This document shows positions 7,589 to 10,782 of a DNA stretch of 10,782 nucleotides, one piece after another (position 1 is the first letter of the stretch; every line of letters begins with the position of its first letter). The position numbers and the translations under genes were made by a program. The stretch lies in assembly GCA_030831135.1 (NCBI GenBank), contig JAURLR010000029.1:1-10782 (forward strand). The letters are read 5' to 3'. Origin of the DNA: Alphaproteobacteria bacterium (GTDB lineage Bacteria > Pseudomonadota > Alphaproteobacteria > UBA6615). The notes beneath the pieces were generated by a model, which did not search any database, was not told where the DNA came from, and worked only from the letters and a program-made list of their open reading frames with translations.

Positions 7589-7614
7589 GCCGGGGGGACA
7601 CAAGACAACCCGGC
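7589..7614 (-). other. GC-only stem-loop directly after the M32 gene stop
   Basis: On the minus strand GCCGGG, immediately after the TAG stop, pairs with CCCGGC across a 14-base loop. It is not followed by a T-run, so it does not look like a standard intrinsic terminator. It may stabilise the 3' end of the upstream message or reduce readthrough into thrC. A six-pair stem with a long loop may also be chance in GC-rich sequence. Confidence 0.25.
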
Positions 7615-9144
7615 CTATCCCGAACCAAGATAGCGGTGTTTGAGATGGTCCAGGAATACCTGCGGATTGAGCGGTTCACCCGTCACAGATGTCAGGAGTT
7701 CTTCTGCCGTCCGGGATGCGCCCTGACCATGGACATTCGCGCGCAGCCAGTCGATCAGGGGGGAGAGTTCACCCGACGCAATTCCAGTCTCCAGACCGCC
7801 CAAATCACGCTTTGCCGCTGCATAAAGCTGAGAGGCCGCCATCGCCCCCAATGTATATGTCGGAAAATATCCAAACGCGCCCGAAGGCCAGTGGACGTCC
7901 TGCAGGCAGCCCATGCGATCATCCGGCGGCACGATCCCCAGCAGATCACGCATACCGTCATTCCAGGCCCCCGGAAGGTCGGCAAGCGGCAGATCACCCG
8001 AGAGCAGCGCCCGTTCCAGCCGGTATCGCAGGACAACATGGAGCGGATAGGTCACCTCATCGGCATCAACCCGGATGAACCCGCGCTCGACACGGGTGTA
8101 AAGGCGATAGAAGTTCTCGACATCCCAGGCCGGGCCATGACCGCCGAATGCGGCCTGCATGCGCGGCAAAGCAAACTCCAGGAAGGGCCGCGAGCGGCTG
8201 ACCTGCATTTCCACGAGCAGGGACTGGCTTTCATGGATCGCCATACCCAAAGCCCTTCCCACAGGCTGGTAACGCCAGGATGCCGGCAACCCGGCTTCGT
8301 AGAGGGCGTGACCGGTCTCGTGCAGAACCCCCATGAGGGATTCGGTGAAATCTTCCTCGTTGTAGCGGGTCGTGATCCGGACATCCCCAGCCGCACCGCC
8401 GCAGAACGGGTGATGGCTGATATCGAGCCGACCGGCCTGAAAATCAAACCCCAGAGCTGACATCAACTCGACCGCCAGTTCGCGCTGGGTCGCGACCGGG
8501 AACGGTCCTTCGGGCAAGACCGGCTCGGGTCGGGATTTTTGATGTTCGAGAACCTGATCCACAAAACCCGGTAAATCACGCGCGAGTTCGCCAAATAGCG
8601 GCTCGAGCTGGGCAACACGTGTCCCGGCCTCATACTCATCCAGCAAGGCATCGTAGGGGTCGAGGGACAGCGCCGCGCCGCGTGCCGCTGCGATTTCCTT
8701 CACGAGGTCGATCACGGTCTGCAGTGCCGGTACCAGGCCGGCGAAATCATTCTCCGCGCGGGCGCGACGCCACTGGACCTCGCACACCGCATTGGCGCGC
8801 GCAGCCGCTTCAACCAGCGCGCCGGGGACGGCAATCGCATTCAGATAAGCCCGTTCCATCTCGCGCAGATTTGCAGCGACCCAGTCCCCCCCAGGTTCCG
8901 GCGCGGACGCAGCAAGGGCCACCTGAATATTGTCGCGCACCGACGGGTCGACCAGCAGTTCATGCTGCATGATGCTCAGAGCAGCGATCTGTTCGGCGCG
9001 GCCTTCGGCGCTGGCTTCGGGCATCGTGGTGGCCTGATCCCAGCCGAGAATACCCAGCGCATCCCCAATCAGGGCGACACGCCGGAACTGGGTGCCCAAA
9101 GCGGCATGGGCCGGGCTGCGGTCTTTGAACTGCGCTTCGCTCAT
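7615..9144 (-). CDS. M32 family metallocarboxypeptidase (carboxypeptidase Taq type)
   Basis: This 509-residue protein has the full M32 signature set: HPF (245-247), DVRIT (254-258, the DXRXT motif), the zinc site H275-E276-TG-H279 in GVLHETGHALYE, HESQ (304-307) supplying the third ligand E305, and GCLQDVHW (412-419) followed by YFPTYTLG. M32 enzymes are zinc-dependent, mostly cytoplasmic carboxypeptidases of about 500 residues that trim amino acids from peptide C-termini. No signal peptide is present. The start ATG overlaps the SURF1 stop as ATGA, so translation is probably coupled, and a modest GGGA lies eight bases upstream. The physiological role in bacteria is poorly defined, and nothing here ties it chemically to the oxidase genes. 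Family assignment is firm. Confidence 0.96.
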   Translation of the reverse strand: MSEAQFKDRSPAHAALGTQFRRVALIGDALGILGWDQATTMPEASAEGRAEQIAALSIMQHELLVDPSVRDNIQVALAASAPEPGGDWVAANLREMERAYLNAIAVPGALVEAAARANAVCEVQWRRARAENDFAGLVPALQTVIDLVKEIAAARGAALSLDPYDALLDEYEAGTRVAQLEPLFGELARDLPGFVDQVLEHQKSRPEPVLPEGPFPVATQRELAVELMSALGFDFQAGRLDISHHPFCGGAAGDVRITTRYNEEDFTESLMGVLHETGHALYEAGLPASWRYQPVGRALGMAIHESQSLLVEMQVSRSRPFLEFALPRMQAAFGGHGPAWDVENFYRLYTRVERGFIRVDADEVTYPLHVVLRYRLERALLSGDLPLADLPGAWNDGMRDLLGIVPPDDRMGCLQDVHWPSGAFGYFPTYTLGAMAASQLYAAAKRDLGGLETGIASGELSPLIDWLRANVHGQGASRTAEELLTSVTGEPLNPQVFLDHLKHRYLGSG

Positions 9145-9845
9145 TCGTTGTCCCGCCGCCAGTGAAATACAATGAAGATCACGAACAGGACACCGGCCAG
9201 ACCGTACCAGGTGCCCGCATACTGAAGATGCGAATTACGAAGATTCACATCGGGAACGGCACCAACCGGAAAGGTCCCGGGCCGACCGGATTCCGGCCCG
9301 GCCTCCACGTAGAAACCAACACCACCTGAAAGCCCCGAGGCAGCCAGCATTTCGGGTTCGTTCATGTGGAACCAGTTGTTCCCGTCGGGTTCATTGGGCG
9401 GCAGGAACGCACCGGGTTCGGTATAGGCCCGCACATATCCGTTCAAGGTGAGCGGCGTGTCGGGAACCGCTGAGATGTTTTCCAGCGGCCCGCGGGGAAT
9501 CCAACCACGATCCACCATGATCGTGCCCTGCCCCTCATCGAGAACCATCGGCACCACGAGATGCGAGCCCTGCATCCCCTGATAAGCGCGGTTGAGAAGC
9601 CGGAACTGATGTTCCCTCTGGAAGGTTCCGGTCAGCCGGATCGCCCGATACTCGATCAATGCCGGCGTGTCGGCCGATTTCGCAACTTGAACCAGCAGGG
9701 GTGGTGCGGCGATGCGTGCGATCCGGGTTTCGATCAGATCGTTCTTCCACGTCAGACGCTGAACCTGCCAGGTTCCAAGTCCCAGCAGCAGGCCAAAGAC
9801 CGGAAGGAAGACGACGCTTGCCCAGAAAGTCGGTCGGAATCTCAT
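9141..9845 (-). CDS. SURF1 family cytochrome oxidase assembly protein
   Basis: The 234-residue protein has the SURF1 architecture: one membrane helix near the N-terminus (about 8-27), a periplasmic domain, and a second helix near the C-terminus (about 209-227) followed by positive residues. Family motifs are GTWQVQRLTWK (24-34), LTGTF (71-75), VDRGWIPRG (111-119) and NSHLQYAGTWYGLA (204-217). SURF1 helps insert heme a into subunit I of aa3 oxidase. H206 in the last motif is the likely counterpart of the histidine implicated in heme binding in Paracoccus. It follows DUF983 by 21 bases and overlaps the M32 gene by 4, placing it in the cox transcript. Its ribosome site is weak, so it probably depends on upstream translation. 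Confidence 0.93.
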   Translation of the reverse strand: MRFRPTFWASVVFLPVFGLLLGLGTWQVQRLTWKNDLIETRIARIAAPPLLVQVAKSADTPALIEYRAIRLTGTFQREHQFRLLNRAYQGMQGSHLVVPMVLDEGQGTIMVDRGWIPRGPLENISAVPDTPLTLNGYVRAYTEPGAFLPPNEPDGNNWFHMNEPEMLAASGLSGGVGFYVEAGPESGRPGTFPVGAVPDVNLRNSHLQYAGTWYGLAGVLFVIFIVFHWRRDNE

Positions 9846-9866
9846 GTCAGCGCCGCAGCTTTCCCA

Positions 9867-10238
9867 CTAGCGAGTCTCATCCGTATCGTCGACATTGTGT
9901 TTGAACTGCTGCGCAACCAGCCAGGCCTTGAAAACCCGCATTAGCGCGATCGCGCCCACGACGATGATCGGGAGCCAGACCACGAAATGCACCCAGACGG
10001 GCGGATCGAACGCGAACTGGAACCAGGCCGCAAGTGGCAGAATGATCGCACTGTAGAGAACGATGACGAAGAACGCGGGACCGTCATCGGCATTCAGACG
10101 CCCGTAATCAAAATCACAAACGTCGCAGCGTTCCCGGATCTTGAGCAAACCTGTGTAAAGCTTGCCCTGCCCGCAACGCGGGCAGGCACAATGCAAGCCG
10201 GTCTTTATGCTGGATTGTCTTGGGTAATAGTCGACCAC
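9867..10238 (-). CDS. DUF983 family zinc-ribbon membrane protein
   Basis: This 123-residue protein starts with a GTG (10238), with GAGG four bases upstream, 14 bases after the cox3 stop. The N-terminal part has two cysteine pairs, C19-PR-C22 and C38-DV-C41, spaced as in a small metal-binding ribbon. C17 adds a further cysteine. NADDGPAFFVI (49-59) then leads into two membrane helices (about 54-74 and 82-103). DUF983 proteins recur next to cytochrome oxidase genes in alphaproteobacteria, and their function has not been established to my knowledge. Location and metal-like cysteines suggest a role in oxidase assembly or metal handling; this is inference. Family recognition is good. Confidence 0.87.
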   Translation of the reverse strand: MVDYYPRQSSIKTGLHCACPRCGQGKLYTGLLKIRERCDVCDFDYGRLNADDGPAFFVIVLYSAIILPLAAWFQFAFDPPVWVHFVVWLPIIVVGAIALMRVFKAWLVAQQFKHNVDDTDETR

Positions 10239-10252
10239 GTCGCCTCAGACAA

Positions 10253-10782
10253 TCAGGCGAATGTCGCCCACACATAGACAAAGCAGAACAGGAACAGCCA
10301 GACCACGTCGACGAAATGCCAGTACCAGGCTGCTGCTTCAAAGCCGAAGTGATGATCGGCTGTGAAATGCCCCTTGGCCGTGCGCCACCAGCACACCGCC
10401 AGAAAAATTGTCCCGATGATCACATGCGCGCCATGGAAACCGGTCGCCATGTAGAAGGTCGAGGAATAAATCCCGTCACCAAAACCGAACGGCGCGTGGC
10501 TGTATTCGTATGCCTGCAAGAGGCTGAAGATCAGGCCGAGCAGAACCGTGAAACCGATCATCTTGGCGGCATGCTGCATCTTGCCGGCACGAATATCATG
10601 ATGCGCCCATGTGACCGTGAAGCCTGAGGTCAGCAGGATCAGGGTGTTGAGCAAGGGCAGGTCAAAGGGGTTGAACACTTCAACACCTTCCGGCGGCCAG
10701 ACGCTGCCGACGGCTTCCTTCGGGAAGATGCTGGCATCGAAAAAGGCCCAGAACCAGGCGGCAAAGAACATCACTTCGGAAA
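10253..10782 (-). CDS. Cytochrome c oxidase subunit III, N-terminal part outside the window
   Basis: The last 175 residues of subunit III of an aa3-type oxidase are present; the gene continues past the right edge, missing roughly the first 90 to 100 residues. The visible part begins (I)[17 protein letters not shown]. The glutamate encoded at 10775-10777 corresponds to the DCCD-reactive glutamate of helix III in the bovine and Paracoccus proteins. Later motifs [15 protein letters not shown] and [14 protein letters not shown] are standard for the C-terminal helices. An internal ATG at 10771 is not the true start, because the conserved sequence clearly continues upstream of it. Subunit III supports proton uptake and stability of the catalytic subunit. 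It heads the visible part of the oxidase assembly cluster. Confidence 0.97.
   Translation of the reverse strand, partial: SEVMFFAAWFWAFFDASIFPKEAVGSVWPPEGVEVFNPFDLPLLNTLILLTSGFTVTWAHHDIRAGKMQHAAKMIGFTVLLGLIFSLLQAYEYSHAPFGFGDGIYSSTFYMATGFHGAHVIIGTIFLAVCWWRTAKGHFTADHHFGFEAAAWYWHFVDVVWLFLFCFVYVWATFA

Noticed and set aside
7603..7603. ATG at 7603 as the start of thrC
   Set aside because: It adds 19 residues unlike the family. The GTG at 7546 has a well-spaced AAAGGA and gives the usual KYVSTRG N-terminus.
7558..8460. Plus-strand open frame of 300 codons opposite the M32 gene
   Set aside because: The opposite strand carries a complete M32 signature set. This frame has low-complexity basic composition and no family resemblance.

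Overview
The window looks like a stretch of ordinary chromosome from an aerobic alphaproteobacterium. I infer this from a cytochrome c oxidase gene run (cox3, DUF983, SURF1) leading into threonine synthase, a mitochondrial-processing-peptidase-like M16 protease and a RimJ-type acetyltransferase. This gene order is familiar from alphaproteobacteria. The DNA is GC-rich, with GTG starts on two genes. The family or genus cannot be told from this window. I saw no mobile element, RNA gene or CRISPR array, and no gene-free stretch longer than about 160 bases.

Right and middle (10782 down to 3012, all minus strand): a tightly packed run reads right to left. It is cox3 (5' end outside the window), a DUF983 zinc-ribbon membrane protein, SURF1, an M32 metallocarboxypeptidase, thrC, an M16 peptidase, a GNAT acetyltransferase and an MFS transporter. 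Gaps are 14, 21, -4, 68, 8, 18 and 24 bases, so most of it could be one transcript. The first three genes make or assemble the aa3-type terminal oxidase. The rest are housekeeping functions: peptide turnover, threonine synthesis, protease activity, acetylation and export. The M32 gene is joined to SURF1 by an ATGA overlap, and the 68-base gap before thrC is the only sizeable break.

Left (1 to 3015): a YqgE/AlgH-family gene on the plus strand is divergent from an ScsB/DsbD-type thiol:disulfide reductase gene on the minus strand. The reductase gene is followed by the first codons of what looks like a peroxiredoxin gene, cut off by the window edge. This is probably a thiol-redox module that carries cytoplasmic reducing power across the membrane and handles peroxide. 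The algH and MFS genes converge and overlap by 4 bases at their stop codons.

I found no clearly undescribed system. The most worthwhile leads are the DsbD-peroxiredoxin-AlgH neighbourhood, the uncharacterised DUF983 protein inside the oxidase cluster, and the carboxypeptidase coupled to SURF1.
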